A DNA stretch of 64,000 bases from Ureibacillus xyleni (GCF_900217795.1 NZ_OBMQ01000001.1:1-64000); one strand, 5' to 3'; numbered from the stretch's first letter, positions 45,335-54,057 are shown. Numbers and translations: made by a program. The notes: a model not told the origin generated them from the sequence alone.

Positions 45335-46090
45335 ATGCTAGAAATTAAAAATATTCATAAATCGTTCGGTAAAAATGAAATATTAAAAGGTGTCGACCTG
45401 AAAATTGATAAAGGCGACGTGGTAGTTATTTTAGGCCCAAGTGGTTCAGGGAAAACAACACTTCTTCGTTGTATCAATTTTTTAGAAAGAGCAGATCAAG
45501 GGACGGCAAGCTTTGGAGAAATCAATGTAGATTTAAAAGGAGCTTCAAAAAAGGATGTTTTATCAATCCGTAAAAAAACAGCCTTTGTATTCCAAAACTA
45601 TAATCTATTTAATAACAAAACAGCCTTAGAAAATGTAGCAGAAGGTTTAATTATCGGAAGAAAAATGCCGAAACAACAAGCCTACGAAATTTCAAAAAGT
45701 GCCCTCGACAAAGTAGGGTTATCAGAAAAATATGATTCATATCCAAGTCAGCTTTCTGGTGGCCAACAGCAACGTGTCGGTATTGCCCGCGCAGTCGCAT
45801 TAAATCCAGATATTATTTTATTTGATGAACCAACATCTGCCTTAGACCCTGAGTTAGTTGGAGAAGTGCTTCAAGTAATGAAAGACATTGCAAAAGAAGG
45901 GACAACAATGCTCGTCGTAACACATGAGATGGGCTTTGCGAAAGATGTAGCAAATAAAGTGATCTTTATGGATGGTGGCGTCATTGTTGAGGAAGGTTCG
46001 CCTCATGACATTTTCGTTACACCAAAAGAAGAACGCACGCGCCGTTTCTTACGCCGTGTACTACCAGGTGAATATGAGTTCGAAATTTAA
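45335..46090 (+). CDS. Amino acid ABC transporter ATP-binding protein
   Basis: A 251-residue ATPase of the polar amino acid class: Walker [11 protein letters not shown]-loop FQNYNLF, signature LSGGQQQR, Walker [17 protein letters not shown] and VTHEM with the H-loop histidine. ATG 45335 follows AAGGGGG. Last gene of the operon with a terminator after it. TcyN-like by position. Confidence 0.92.
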   Translation: MLEIKNIHKSFGKNEILKGVDLKIDKGDVVVILGPSGSGKTTLLRCINFLERADQGTASFGEINVDLKGASKKDVLSIRKKTAFVFQNYNLFNNKTALENVAEGLIIGRKMPKQQAYEISKSALDKVGLSEKYDSYPSQLSGGQQQRVGIARAVALNPDIILFDEPTSALDPELVGEVLQVMKDIAKEGTTMLVVTHEMGFAKDVANKVIFMDGGVIVEEGSPHDIFVTPKEERTRRFLRRVLPGEYEFEI

Positions 46091-46092
46091 TT

Positions 46093-46118
46093 GCAGTCCA
46101 TTCGTGGGCTGTTTTTTT
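46093..46118 (+). terminator. Terminator of the amino acid transporter operon
   Basis: GCAGTCCA and TGGGCTGT form an 8-bp stem (one G-U pair) with a TTCG tetraloop followed by six Ts. Confidence 0.92.
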
Positions 46119-46127
46119 GTTCTTCGG

Positions 46128-46219
46128 GCAAATAAATAGTGCGGTTTAGCAAATAAGTTCGCATAAAAGGCAAATAACTCCGCCCAAAAAGCAAATAACT
46201 CAAGTAAATAAGCAAATAA
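46128..46219 (+). repeat. 21-bp periodic repeat array D (core GCAAATAA)
   Basis: Five copies of GCAAATAA start at 46128, 46149, 46170, 46191 and 46212, exactly 21 bases apart with 13-base fillers. It begins just after the transporter terminator and ends about 50 bases before the next gene. The TAA triplets are in the frame of the upstream ATPase gene. Confidence 0.9.
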
Positions 46220-46270
46220 AGTTCTATTAAGGTAGGATATAATAGATGTACATATTTGAGGTGGAGTCAT

Positions 46271-47257
46271 GTGAATAAAACAATAATTATTGCTTATATA
46301 TCCTCAATGGTTGCCTTGCTAGTTAGTATTTGGTTAGGGGTTTCGATTGGATCTGTAGACGTACCATTTTCAACACTGTGGGATGATACAAACGAAAGCC
46401 TGTATAATATACTGTGGACGATTCGCATGCCACGTGTTTTGTTAGCTGGCTTAGTTGGCGCATCCCTTGCCATTGCTGGAGCAGCTTTTCAAGGGCTACT
46501 AAAAAATCCATTAGCAGATCCTTATACATTAGGTGTTTCATCAGGCGCTTCAGTTGGAGCAGTAGCAACGATATTTTTTAGTATTTCTATTCCATTCATC
46601 AGTACCTTTACATTACCGATACTTGGAATGATTGGCGCGCTACTCACCATGGTGATTGTGTTAACCTTTGCTCGTCTTATCGATCGCTCAATGAAAATGG
46701 AAACATTAATTCTCACAGGTGTTATCTTCAGTTCGTTTCTAGGGTCATGTATTTCGTTGATGATTGCTTTAACGGGTGATCAGTTGCGCGAAATCATGGG
46801 TTGGCTTTTGGGAAGTGTATCTATGCGCGGATGGCCTTATGTTAAAATGATTGTTCCTTTTGTTGTCATTGGTTCAATTCTATTATGGCTGTATCGTCGG
46901 GAGCTTAATGCCATGATGTACGGAGATGAACGGGCAATGTCTCTAGGGGTTAATGTGAAGCGAAGTAAGTACGCGATATTAATAGGTGGCTCGATGTTAA
47001 CAGGAGCAGCTGTTGCCGTTTCAGGGACAATTGGCTTTGTTGGATTAGTAGTTCCCCATATGACAAGAATGTTGTGGGGAGCAGATCATCGTCACCTACT
47101 ACTATTATCCTTTTTAAATGGTGCAAGTCTGTTGATTATATGTGACTTAGTTTCCCGTACAATTATCGCACCAATTGAAATCCCAATTGGTGTCATAACG
47201 GCATTTATTGGTGCGCCAGTATTTTCGTATATCTTTTATAAACAACGTCGGAAGTAA
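46271..47257 (+). CDS. FecCD/BtuC family corrinoid (or siderophore) transporter permease
   Basis: A 328-residue permease with about nine to ten membrane segments; family stretches RMPRVLLAGLVGASLAIAGAAFQGLLKNPLADPYTLGVSSGA and GTIGFVGLVVPHMTRMLWGADHR. GTG 46271 is taken as start. The downstream ATPase fused to CbiZ and the adenosyltransferase make B12/cobinamide the likely substrate. No substrate-binding (BtuF) gene is in the cluster and no cobalamin riboswitch is visible before it; the upstream gap is filled by repeat array D. Confidence 0.85.
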   Translation: MNKTIIIAYISSMVALLVSIWLGVSIGSVDVPFSTLWDDTNESLYNILWTIRMPRVLLAGLVGASLAIAGAAFQGLLKNPLADPYTLGVSSGASVGAVATIFFSISIPFISTFTLPILGMIGALLTMVIVLTFARLIDRSMKMETLILTGVIFSSFLGSCISLMIALTGDQLREIMGWLLGSVSMRGWPYVKMIVPFVVIGSILLWLYRRELNAMMYGDERAMSLGVNVKRSKYAILIGGSMLTGAAVAVSGTIGFVGLVVPHMTRMLWGADHRHLLLLSFLNGASLLIICDLVSRTIIAPIEIPIGVITAFIGAPVFSYIFYKQRRK

Positions 47258-47269
47258 GGGGGAGTCGGT

Positions 47270-48730
47270 TTGCTACAAGTAAAAAATATATGTGGAGGTT
47301 ACGGCACAACCCCGATTCTTAAAGACATTTCCTTTCAAGTAGAGAAAGGAACATTTTTAGGCATTCTTGGTCCGAATGGTTGTGGGAAATCTACATTATT
47401 AAAAATAATTAGCGGTGTTCTAAAACCATCATTAGGCAAAATATTAATAGATGATAAAGAGTTGGCAACGTATTCAAATCGGGAATTAGCCAAAACAATG
47501 ACAGTTCTCCCACAACTACATGGAGCTGCCTTTTCTAGCACCGTTCGAGAAACTGTATCAATTGGACGTTATCCGCATCAAAAGGGCTTTTTTTCCCAAT
47601 GGTCCGAAGAAGACGAATATGCAGTAAATCAGGCAATGGTGCAAACAGGTGTGAAACGGTATGAAAATGCATATTTGGAAAACTTATCTGGTGGGGAACG
47701 TCAACGAGTCTTTATTGCACAAGCTTTAGCGCAAAGTTCGCAATTAATACTTCTTGATGAACCAACAAACCATTTAGACATTGCACACCAGCAACAAATT
47801 CTAGATATGATTCGAAAAGAAGTTACGGACAATGGATTAACCGTCGTTTCCGTACTTCACGACATTAATTTAGCCGCACTTTACTGCGATGAATTATTGC
47901 TCATGGAAAAGGGGCAAGTGCGCGCATTTGGGAAACCACATGAAGTACTATTAGAAAACCAAATTGCAGATGTTTATGGTGCTCAAATCTCTTTACAGGC
48001 ACATCCAGAACAACCTAAACCACAAATTACGATTTTGCCTGAAATTCACGAACCATTGAAGGACGGGAAAATTACACTAAATCATATCCAAATCCAAGAA
48101 GAGTATGTTGAACTAAGATCACAATTTCCATTAAGGGTGTTGTCATCTGCCGTTCACAATGCGGGACTAGGATGGTATGAAAATTTCATCAATCGTACTG
48201 TAAAACCGGAGTACAACATTGAGAATGTACAGGAAGAATATACTCAATACTTATATAAGGCTGGCTTTTCACCGACAAATACGGTAGGAATGATGACGGC
48301 AGTAGAAGCAAGAAAAGCAATCATCAAACAATACGAAACTCCTTTTGGGGAAGTGTATGTAATCGTAACGGCTGGTATCGGTGGAGCAATCGATGTTTCA
48401 AAAACCTATGAACGGGAATTTCCAATAAGAATTGGTACCATTAATATATGGGTCATTATGAATGCAAAACTATCTGATGAAGCTTTTGTGCAGGCGATGA
48501 TCACCGCAACCGAGGCAAAAACAAAGGCACTACAACATGAAAGGGTAATGGACTATCAAACAAATACAATTGCAACCGGGACACCAACAGATAGCTTACT
48601 CATTGCAGCAACGCAAACTGGGGATTATATGCAATATGGGGGACCAATTACACCAGTTGGGAAAATCGTTGGTCGCGGCGTATTTGAGGCAACGACTGAG
48701 GCAATTCGAAATTATCAGAAAGGGGAATGA
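47270..48730 (+). CDS. BtuD-type ATPase fused to adenosylcobinamide amidohydrolase CbiZ
   Basis: Two-domain protein of 486 residues. Residues 1 to about 245 are an ABC ATPase (GPNGCGKST, LSGGERQR, LILLDEPTNHLDI). About 270-486 is CbiZ: LSSAVHNAGLGWYENFINRTV, ATGTPTDSLLIAATQTG and YGGPITPVGKIVGRGVF. CbiZ removes the aminopropanol side chain of imported cobinamides so they re-enter B12 synthesis. B. subtilis YvrA has the same fusion. TTG 47270 after AAGGGGGAG is the start. It links uptake with salvage. Confidence 0.9.
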   Translation: MLQVKNICGGYGTTPILKDISFQVEKGTFLGILGPNGCGKSTLLKIISGVLKPSLGKILIDDKELATYSNRELAKTMTVLPQLHGAAFSSTVRETVSIGRYPHQKGFFSQWSEEDEYAVNQAMVQTGVKRYENAYLENLSGGERQRVFIAQALAQSSQLILLDEPTNHLDIAHQQQILDMIRKEVTDNGLTVVSVLHDINLAALYCDELLLMEKGQVRAFGKPHEVLLENQIADVYGAQISLQAHPEQPKPQITILPEIHEPLKDGKITLNHIQIQEEYVELRSQFPLRVLSSAVHNAGLGWYENFINRTVKPEYNIENVQEEYTQYLYKAGFSPTNTVGMMTAVEARKAIIKQYETPFGEVYVIVTAGIGGAIDVSKTYEREFPIRIGTINIWVIMNAKLSDEAFVQAMITATEAKTKALQHERVMDYQTNTIATGTPTDSLLIAATQTGDYMQYGGPITPVGKIVGRGVFEATTEAIRNYQKGE

Positions 48731-49296
48731 TGAGGTTGAAACTGTATACAAAAACTGGAGACAAAGGACAAACAAGTTTAATGGGGGGACGTGTAAGTAA
48801 AGATGACTTACGCGTTGAAGCTTATGGGACGATTGATGAATTAAATTCGTTCATTGGTAAAGCGGTAACAGAGCTAGATTCACAAAAGTTTAAAGATATT
48901 TTAGCTGACCTTGAAACAATTCAGCATGAGCTATTTGATTGTGGTGGAGATTTGGCAAATGTCATGAAAGAACGAAAATATAAATTACAAGAAGCATCAA
49001 TTGAAGTGTTAGAAAAAAGAATTGATGCTTTAACCGATGAAGTGCCACCATTAAAACGATTTATTTTACCTGGAGGAACGCCTGCTGCTGCAACACTACA
49101 CATTGCACGTACAGTAACACGCCGAGCTGAACGTCAGGTTGTATCATTAATGAATGAGGCAGAAGATGTACCAACAATTGTTCAAAAATATTTAAATCGA
49201 TTATCAGATTACTTTTTTGCTGTAGCAAGAGCAGTGAATTTCAGATTAGGTGTAAGTGATGTTGAGTACATCCGTAGTGGTGATGTATTTAAATAA
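48730..49296 (+). CDS. Cob(I)alamin adenosyltransferase, PduO type
   Basis: Adenosylates cob(I)alamin or cob(I)yrinate with ATP to make the coenzyme form. The 188-residue protein has the ATP-binding YTKTGDKGQTSLMGG at the N-terminus and RTVTRRAERQVVSL with conserved Arg/Glu. Two ATGs (48727, 48730) overlap the previous stop; a TTG at 48736 is better spaced from AAAGGGG, so the exact start is uncertain. The product is needed by IcmF encoded at 58022. Confidence 0.92.
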   Translation: MRLKLYTKTGDKGQTSLMGGRVSKDDLRVEAYGTIDELNSFIGKAVTELDSQKFKDILADLETIQHELFDCGGDLANVMKERKYKLQEASIEVLEKRIDALTDEVPPLKRFILPGGTPAAATLHIARTVTRRAERQVVSLMNEAEDVPTIVQKYLNRLSDYFFAVARAVNFRLGVSDVEYIRSGDVFK

Positions 49297-49306
49297 AAAT
49301 TGATTC

Positions 49307-49579
49307 AAACAATCCTATTTAACGAGGGCACTGAAAAAGTCGATTTTAATAAATTTTTATAATAAAAATACGCTCAGATCTTTTAGGAAGTGGGATTCAC
49401 GAAGACTCCTACGGGAACAGCTTGAGCTGAAGACCCCGCAGGAGCTTGCGACGAGGAGGCTGAAGCCAAGCCCGTGGAAAGCGAAGTGAATCCCACCTTC
49501 TATTTAGAAGCAAATAATTACTATAAATTTTTATCGGTATTTAGTTTTTCAGTGGCTTCTATTTAACGTAGGATTGTTT
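49307..49579. mobile_element. MITE-like inverted-repeat element filling an intergenic gap
   Basis: Outer arms AAACAATCCTA (49307-49317) and TAGGATTGTTT (49569-49579) are perfect inverse copies; CACTGAAAAA (49329-49338) and TTTTTCAGTG (49545-49554) are a second pair; GGAAGTGGGATTCAC (49386-49400) and GTGAATCCCACCTTC (49486-49500) a third. The centre is GC-rich and purine-biased (GAAGACTCC, GAGGAGGCTGAAGCC), a type of sequence repeated between genes in many Bacillales. No transposase inside. It reaches from just after the adenosyltransferase stop to the base before the HXXEE stop codon. Confidence 0.65.
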
Positions 49580-49580
49580 T

Positions 49581-50087
49581 TTATATGGCTTTCTTTCCAA
49601 CCCAGTGAGCGAATAATACGACAGGGGCAATTAAAATAGTAAATGGTAAACAAAGGAAAATAGTTTTCCAATCAATAATATTATTAGATAATAGAGAGTG
49701 GTATAGGATGATGCTATATGGTATAAGAATCACGATTGATGTAATAACACCTGGTGTAATGGAGCGAAAAATAATAGCTTGCCCAATATGAGTAAAACTA
49801 TGCAGAAAAAATACTAATGTTATAATAATAAACATATATAGATTATTAAATTGAATTGCTATAAAAGTTGAGCTTGAGACGAATAAAAACATAACGAGTA
49901 CTGCTACTGCAAATTGAGCAGTTGTCATTGAAAATTGCTTCATCACTTGGTCTGCTTGGTGCTTCGGTAATACTTTATAAATTTTAGACGAATTGTTTTG
50001 CATCCATCTTTCAACCATAATAATTTCTTCAAAGTCATGGAAAATAAATGCAATGACAAATAACCAGATTAAAGTCTCTATTTCCAT
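49581..50087 (-). CDS. HXXEE domain membrane protein
   Basis: A 168-residue protein with about five membrane segments. The HXXEE signature is HDFEE at residues 17-21, followed by MVERWM, and a second conserved histidine pair in FFLHSFTHIGQAI. The family's function is unknown; buried His and Glu suggest a metal or redox role. GGGAG upstream of ATG on the minus strand. It sits alone between the B12 genes and fadF. Confidence 0.82.
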   Translation of the reverse strand: MEIETLIWLFVIAFIFHDFEEIIMVERWMQNNSSKIYKVLPKHQADQVMKQFSMTTAQFAVAVLVMFLFVSSSTFIAIQFNNLYMFIIITLVFFLHSFTHIGQAIIFRSITPGVITSIVILIPYSIILYHSLLSNNIIDWKTIFLCLPFTILIAPVVLFAHWVGKKAI

Positions 50088-50219
50088 TTAATCACTCCCA
50101 TCCTTATATTACCATTCTACGATACCTAAAGTGGATAATCCCTAATATTTAACCTCATGCAGAAAAAATTGCGCAATTCGAAGGTGAATTTTAATTGTTA
50201 GAAAAATTCGAACAATGCG

Positions 50220-50249
50220 TTGACTGAACGCTCATTCATAATTTACAAT
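50220..50249 (+). promoter_or_regulatory. fadF promoter overlapped by a FadR-like operator
   Basis: TTGACT (50220-50225), 18-base spacer, TACAAT (50244-50249). Lying over the -35 and spacer is TGACTGAACGCTCATTCA (50221-50238), which agrees at 15 of 18 positions with the B. subtilis FadR operator consensus TGAATGAMTANTCATTCA. Binding there would block RNA polymerase. The TetR gene at 57265 is the likely repressor; acyl-CoA would be the inducer by analogy. Confidence 0.72.
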
Positions 50250-50354
50250 TGAAATACAAAATGAAATGATACAAATTCTAGTATCATATTTTTTAGTTCG
50301 CATAAATCCTATAAAACTATTTTCAGGGGATTAACTGTCAAAGGGGGAGAGTTA

Positions 50355-52520
50355 ATGAGTCCATTATTAATTGCAAACTGGGTGTTCACTATTGCTGTTG
50401 TGTTGTATGCAATCGGATTATTCGCTTACTTATTAAAAACACGTGCAGCCTATGTAAAGCTAGGAAAGAAAGAGCAATTCAATGATAGTGTGAAAGAGCG
50501 ACTTGAAAAAATTTGGGTCAATGTGTTTGGCCAATCCAAACTGTTAAAAGACAAAAAAAGCGGACTAATTCACGTTTTATTTTTCTACGGATTTTTACTT
50601 GTTCAGCTCGGTGCAATTGATTTCATTTGGAAAGGGCTAGCACCTGGTTCACATTTACCTTTAGGACCACTTTATGAAGTATTTACTTTATTTGAAGAAA
50701 TTGTTGCTGTCGTTATTTTAGTAGCGGTTTTTGGTGCCTTTTACCGACGTTATATTGAAAAACTTGTTCGTCTTAAACGAGGATGGAAAAATGGACTTGT
50801 TTTACTATTTATCGGTGGATTAATGGTAACTACATTAATTGGAAATGGTATGGGCATTATTTGGCATGATCACGGCTTTACAGGAAGTGAACCGATTGCA
50901 TCTGGTATTGCTGCCATTTTTGGTTTCCTATCAGCAGATGTGGCAACGGGTGTATTTTATGTTATGTGGTGGGCCCACTTACTTATTTTATTAACATTCC
51001 TAGTTTATGTGCCACAATCAAAGCACTTCCATCTGATTTCAGGTCCAGTAAACGTTTATTTCCATCGTTTAGATCGTGCTGGTACGCTTAGACCGATTAA
51101 TTTCGAGGCAATGGAAGAGATGGAAGAAGAGGAAGAGCCATCGTTTGGTGTTGGCAAAATTACAGAATTCACGCAAAAGCAACTTCTTGACTTATATGCC
51201 TGTGTAGAATGTGGCCGCTGTACAAACATGTGTCCAGCAACAGGTACAGGCAAAATGCTCTCGCCAATGGATTTAATTGTGAAACTACGTGACCATTTAA
51301 CAAATACAGGGGCGGTAGTGACAAAGCAAAAGCCGTGGGTACCAGCATTTGCATTTAATAATACAAAGGGTAACCAATTAGCAATGGCGGCTGGTGCAGA
51401 AGGAGCTGTCATTGAAGATATTTATAGCCCATCATTAATTGGCGATGTTATTACAGAAGAAGAAATTTGGGCTTGTACAACTTGCCGTAACTGTGAAGAC
51501 CAATGCCCAGTAATGAATGAGCATGTGGATAAAATTATTGACCTTCGCCGCTATTTAACGATGACAGAAGGAAAAGTAAATAGCGATGCACAACGCGCGA
51601 TGAACAATATCGAGCGCCAAGGAAATCCATGGGGGCTTAACCGTAAAGAAAAAGAAAATTGGCGCGATCTTGACCCAGAAGTAAACATTCCAACTGTTAA
51701 AGAAGCGAAAAAATCTGGTGAAGGTTTTGAGTATCTATTCTGGGTTGGTGCAATGGGTTCATTTGATAGCCGTTCACAAAAAATCGCTTTATCCTTCGCT
51801 CGCTTACTGAATGAAGCAGGAGTGAAATTTGCGATTCTTGGAAATAAAGAGAAAAACTCTGGTGACACACCACGTCGCTTAGGGAATGAATTTTTATTCC
51901 AAGAACTAGCAACTGGAAACATTGAAGAGTTCGAAAAAAATGAAGTGAAGAAAATCGTCACAATCGACCCTCATGCATACAATATCTTTAAAAACGAATA
52001 TAAAGATTTTGGTTGGGAAGGCGAAGTATATCACCATACAGAGCTACTTTACGAATTGATTAACCAAGGTCGCTTAACGTTGAATCACCGAGTAGAAGAA
52101 ACAATTGTATTCCATGATTCTTGTTATTTAGGGCGATATAACGATGTGTACGATGCACCACGCGAAATCTTAAAAGCCATTCCAGGTGTGAACCTTGTGG
52201 AAATGGAAAGAAACCGTGATACTGCAATGTGCTGTGGAGCAGGTGGTGGCTTAATGTGGATGGAAGAGCATGTCGGAAACCGTATTAACGTAGCACGTAC
52301 GGAACAAGCATTAGCAACAAGTGCTTCTGTCATTTCATCTGGATGTCCATACTGCTTAACAATGTTATCAGATGGTACAAAAGCAAAAGAAGTAGAAGAT
52401 CAAGTAGGTACATTTGATATTGCCGAATTGTTAGAGCGTTCAGTGTTTGGAGAAGTATTAGTGGAAGAAGCGGCTACTGAAGAAGAAGAACTTCCAACAG
52501 AAACTGCAATTACTGAATAA
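50355..52520 (+). CDS. fadF: Membrane-bound iron-sulfur oxidoreductase FadF
   Basis: Electron-transfer protein of 721 residues that probably passes electrons from acyl-CoA dehydrogenases via ETF to menaquinone. The first 240 residues hold about five to six membrane helices (NarI-like); then two [4Fe-4S] motifs, CVECGRCTNMCPA about 280 and CTTCRNCEDQCPV about 377; and two CCG domains with HDSCYLGRYNDVYDAPREIL and AMCCGAGGG, SGCPYCLTM. The tail is acidic. B. subtilis fadF is similar in layout; mycobacterial EtfD is a relative. Confidence 0.9.
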   Translation: MSPLLIANWVFTIAVVLYAIGLFAYLLKTRAAYVKLGKKEQFNDSVKERLEKIWVNVFGQSKLLKDKKSGLIHVLFFYGFLLVQLGAIDFIWKGLAPGSHLPLGPLYEVFTLFEEIVAVVILVAVFGAFYRRYIEKLVRLKRGWKNGLVLLFIGGLMVTTLIGNGMGIIWHDHGFTGSEPIASGIAAIFGFLSADVATGVFYVMWWAHLLILLTFLVYVPQSKHFHLISGPVNVYFHRLDRAGTLRPINFEAMEEMEEEEEPSFGVGKITEFTQKQLLDLYACVECGRCTNMCPATGTGKMLSPMDLIVKLRDHLTNTGAVVTKQKPWVPAFAFNNTKGNQLAMAAGAEGAVIEDIYSPSLIGDVITEEEIWACTTCRNCEDQCPVMNEHVDKIIDLRRYLTMTEGKVNSDAQRAMNNIERQGNPWGLNRKEKENWRDLDPEVNIPTVKEAKKSGEGFEYLFWVGAMGSFDSRSQKIALSFARLLNEAGVKFAILGNKEKNSGDTPRRLGNEFLFQELATGNIEEFEKNEVKKIVTIDPHAYNIFKNEYKDFGWEGEVYHHTELLYELINQGRLTLNHRVEETIVFHDSCYLGRYNDVYDAPREILKAIPGVNLVEMERNRDTAMCCGAGGGLMWMEEHVGNRINVARTEQALATSASVISSGCPYCLTMLSDGTKAKEVEDQVGTFDIAELLERSVFGEVLVEEAATEEEELPTETAITE

Positions 52521-52525
52521 GGGAA

Positions 52526-52561
52526 AGGACTAAGTCGGTAAACTCGGCTTAGTCCTTTTAG
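52526..52561 (+). terminator. Terminator of fadF
   Basis: AAGGACTAAG and CTTAGTCCTTTT pair over a 12-14 base loop and end in TTTT. Confidence 0.8.
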
Positions 52562-52666
52562 TTCCAATTACTAACTCTTTACCACGATTGAAACAGGGAA
52601 TTCACTTGAGGCTTTATCAAGTTTTAAAATAGTTTTCAAGAAATATAGAAGTCAGAAAAATAGGAA

Positions 52667-52737
52667 TTGAATAAAAAAAGAAGTTTTTGTACAATGGATA
52701 TAAGAAGAAATTGGGAGTTCTAAGGGCTCCCATTTTT
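52667..52737 (+). promoter_or_regulatory. Promoter followed closely by a terminator-like hairpin
   Basis: TTGAAT (52667-52672), 17-base spacer, TACAAT (52690-52695) is a good promoter. Only about 17 bases after it, TGGGAG (52712-52717) and CTCCCA (52727-52732) form a stem followed by TTTTT. A transcript from here would be about 35 bases unless the hairpin is bypassed, so this may be an attenuator before the thiolase operon. Confidence 0.55.
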
Positions 52738-52750
52738 ACTGAAGTAGGAT

Positions 52751-52768
52751 TGAGCGAGCGTTCGGTCA
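52751..52768 (+). promoter_or_regulatory. Second FadR/TetR-like operator
   Basis: TGAGCGAGCGTTCGGTCA is a palindrome of the TGAnnGAnnnnTCnnTCA type, within the 20-base near-perfect TTGAGCGAGCG/TTCGGTCAA. It lies 54 bases before the thiolase start and has the same outer bases as the fadF site, so the same TetR protein may bind both. Confidence 0.6.
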
Positions 52769-52821
52769 ATGAAAAATAACAGCTTAGTTAATACTTAATA
52801 TCACACAAAGGGGATGGAGAT

Positions 52822-54015
52822 TTGAGTAAAACAGTTATTTTAGACGGAGCAAGAACACCATTTGGTAAATTTGGAGGTACGTTATCAAGCTTATCAGCAA
52901 GCGATCTTGGTGGGAAAGCAATTGCAGCAGCTTTAGAAAGAGCACAAATTAAGCCTGAAGAAGTGAATGAAGTGATTATGGGAACGGTCCTTCAAGCAGG
53001 GCAAGGTCAAATTCCTTCACGCCAAGCTGCAACAAAAGCGGGGATTCCGTACTCTGTCAAAACCGAAACAATTAATAAAGTTTGTGCTTCTGGTATGCGA
53101 AGTGTCACATTAGCTGATCAACTGATTCGACTTGGTGAAGAAGAAGTGATTGTTGCTGGTGGTATGGAGTCTATGTCAAATGCTCCTTACTATTTACCAA
53201 AAGGGCGTTGGGGTTTACGTATGGGGGATGCGCAGCTCATTGACGGGATGGTTTACGATGGTCTTTCTTGTGCTTTCGATCCAAATCATGTTCACATGGG
53301 GACATACGGCAATTCAACAGCAAATGAATTTAACTTAACTCGCCAAACTCAAGATGAATGGTCAGTAAGAAGTCACCAACTTGCGTTTAAAGCGATTGAA
53401 GAAGGAAAATTTGCGGAAGAAGTTGTTTCGGTGGAGATTAAAGGACGTAAAGGGGAAGTGGCATATGTCTTAGAAGACGAAGCACCTCGAAAAGACACTT
53501 CATTGGAAGCGTTATCAAAGTTGCGCCCTGCTTTCGACCGTGATGGAACCATTACTGCTGGAAATGCACCTGGTGTAAATGATGGCGCTTGTGCCCTTGT
53601 ATTAATGAGTGAAGAAAAGGCACAGAAAGAAGGACGTACACCGCTCGCAACAATTTTAGGTCATGCAGAAGTAGGGGTTGAACCAAAAGACTTCCCACAA
53701 ACTCCAGGGATTGTCATTAACGAATTATTAAAGAAAACTGGTAAAACGGTAGAAGATATAGACTTATTTGAAATTAATGAGGCCTTTGCAGCGGTTGCAC
53801 TAGTAAGTAGCCAAATTGCAGGGCTAGATTCAGAGAAAGTAAATGTTAACGGTGGAGCAGTTGCACTAGGACATCCAATTGGTGCATCTGGCGCAAGAAT
53901 CATTTTAACCCTTGCGTATGAATTACGACGTCGCGGTGGTGGTATTGGTATTGCTGCAATCTGTTCAGGTGGTGGTCAAGGGGATGCCATCATGATTGAA
54001 GTACCGAAAAATTAA
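52822..54015 (+). CDS. Acetyl-CoA C-acetyltransferase (thiolase)
   Basis: Last step of beta-oxidation (or acetoacetyl-CoA formation). The 397-residue thiolase has nucleophile Cys88 in [21 protein letters not shown], the His of [16 protein letters not shown] and second cysteine in [11 protein letters not shown]. Start TTG 52822 with GGGGATGGAG upstream. First gene of a thiolase-hydroxyacyl-CoA dehydrogenase-acyl-CoA dehydrogenase set similar to mmgABC in B. subtilis. Confidence 0.95.
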   Translation: MSKTVILDGARTPFGKFGGTLSSLSASDLGGKAIAAALERAQIKPEEVNEVIMGTVLQAGQGQIPSRQAATKAGIPYSVKTETINKVCASGMRSVTLADQLIRLGEEEVIVAGGMESMSNAPYYLPKGRWGLRMGDAQLIDGMVYDGLSCAFDPNHVHMGTYGNSTANEFNLTRQTQDEWSVRSHQLAFKAIEEGKFAEEVVSVEIKGRKGEVAYVLEDEAPRKDTSLEALSKLRPAFDRDGTITAGNAPGVNDGACALVLMSEEKAQKEGRTPLATILGHAEVGVEPKDFPQTPGIVINELLKKTGKTVEDIDLFEINEAFAAVALVSSQIAGLDSEKVNVNGGAVALGHPIGASGARIILTLAYELRRRGGGIGIAAICSGGGQGDAIMIEVPKN

Positions 54016-54057
54016 GATTTTGAAATGTCACAGTTCAAACAAAATGGGGGATTATAT

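Noticed and set aside
46061..46270. Minus-strand protein with LFAF heptads
   Set aside because: Reverse reading of array D and a terminator; no ribosome-binding site or family.
46091..46270. Cobalamin riboswitch before the btuC-like gene
   Set aside because: The gap has under 180 bases, of which over 90 are array D and 26 a terminator; no B12-box sequence is seen.
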